Assembly: GCA_036507955.1 (NCBI GenBank) | Contig: DATCIH010000192.1 | Span: 1 to 33,166, forward strand | From: DATCIH01 sp036507955 | GTDB taxonomy: Bacteria > Bacillota > Clostridia > Clostridiales > Clostridiaceae | Direction: 5' to 3' | Length of the DNA stretch: 33,166 bases | Shown here: positions 33,091 to 33,166 of the stretch, piece by piece | Numbering within the stretch: the first letter of the stretch is position 1 | How the letters are laid out: each line of letters opens with the position of its first letter | Notes under the pieces: generated by a model | Database searches by the model: none | The model's input: the letters and a program-made list of their open reading frames with translations, nothing else | What the model was told of the DNA's origin: nothing | Program-made: the position numbers and the translations under genes

Positions 33091-33166
33091 TTGGATTCAA
33101 TTATAACTTATTTATTGCTTTATAATCAATATTTACTAAAGATAATTTCTCAATTACTTCTCTTTA
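33091..33166 (+). CDS. N-terminus of a probable transposase, cut by the window edge
   Basis: A TTG codon with GAAAGGG 10 bases upstream opens a frame reading LDSIITYLLLYNQYLLKIIS, then QLLLF, to the window edge. The hydrophobic, helical start (the TTG would give Met) resembles the N-termini of some clostridial DDE transposases. With only 25 codons this remains tentative. An extended -10 promoter stands just before it. The inverted repeat around the start would let transcripts from outside fold over the ribosome binding site, as in some insertion sequences. Confidence 0.4.
   Translation, partial: MDSIITYLLLYNQYLLKIISQLLLF

Overview
The window is AT-rich DNA with strong AGGAGG-type ribosome binding sites, frequent TTG/GTG starts and gene families typical of spore-forming Firmicutes. 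Examples are a SleC-like cortex-lytic relative, YtxH/YtxG-like proteins, a YczE/YitT membrane protein and SNF2+SWIM proteins of the YwqA/YwqB type. It looks like chromosome of a Clostridium sensu stricto-like species. No rRNA, tRNA or CRISPR array was seen.

Left third (1-12142), mostly intact. It holds a broken SleC-like gene at the edge, a SWIM/SNF2 gene pair, an NAD-dependent epimerase, and a small hypothetical protein. These are followed by a cytoplasmic GH13 alpha-amylase, a LapA-domain membrane protein, a MarR-like gene fragment and an ABC half-exporter. A Met/Pro/Gln-rich Cys/His-tailed protein, an HsmA-like four-helix membrane protein and a GH5 glycosidase complete it. Hairpin terminators separate most units.

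Middle (about 12151-14391). A decayed element lies between 28-bp imperfect terminal inverted repeats (12212-12239 and 14316-14343). It holds a zinc-ribbon, transposase-like gene broken by a frameshift and a nonsense codon. In front of this lie a 50-residue basic ORF and a nested inverted repeat whose core is a perfect 36-bp palindrome. A small two-helix membrane protein gene and two tandem hairpins are also inside. To the right follow a peroxiredoxin, a UPF0175/DUF3368 antitoxin-toxin pair, a lipoprotein and a LysR regulator. The LysR gene is divergent from a 5'-truncated isocitrate dehydrogenase. A YczE-like membrane protein and topoisomerase III come next.

Right third (21500-33166), a graveyard followed by intact genes. 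Broken genes include an MmyB-type regulator without a normal start, a twice-frameshifted DUF4062 protein and an ECF sigma factor lacking region 4. There is also an IS66 transposase lacking its last catalytic residue, abutting a PAS-protein fragment. An MrfA/YprA-like helicase remnant is joined to the C-terminal part of a UvrD-like helicase. Intact genes here are a D-2-hydroxyacid dehydrogenase, a MATE exporter and a YtxG/YtxH-like pair. The start of a further probable transposase gene runs off the edge.

The dominant theme is concentrated gene decay around insertion elements. Several lesions are single-base indels in short homopolymers, so read error must be excluded for those. The nonsense codons, large deletions and gene-gene junctions cannot be explained that way. 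The least familiar structure is the 12.15-14.39 kb element with its nested palindrome over the first start codon.
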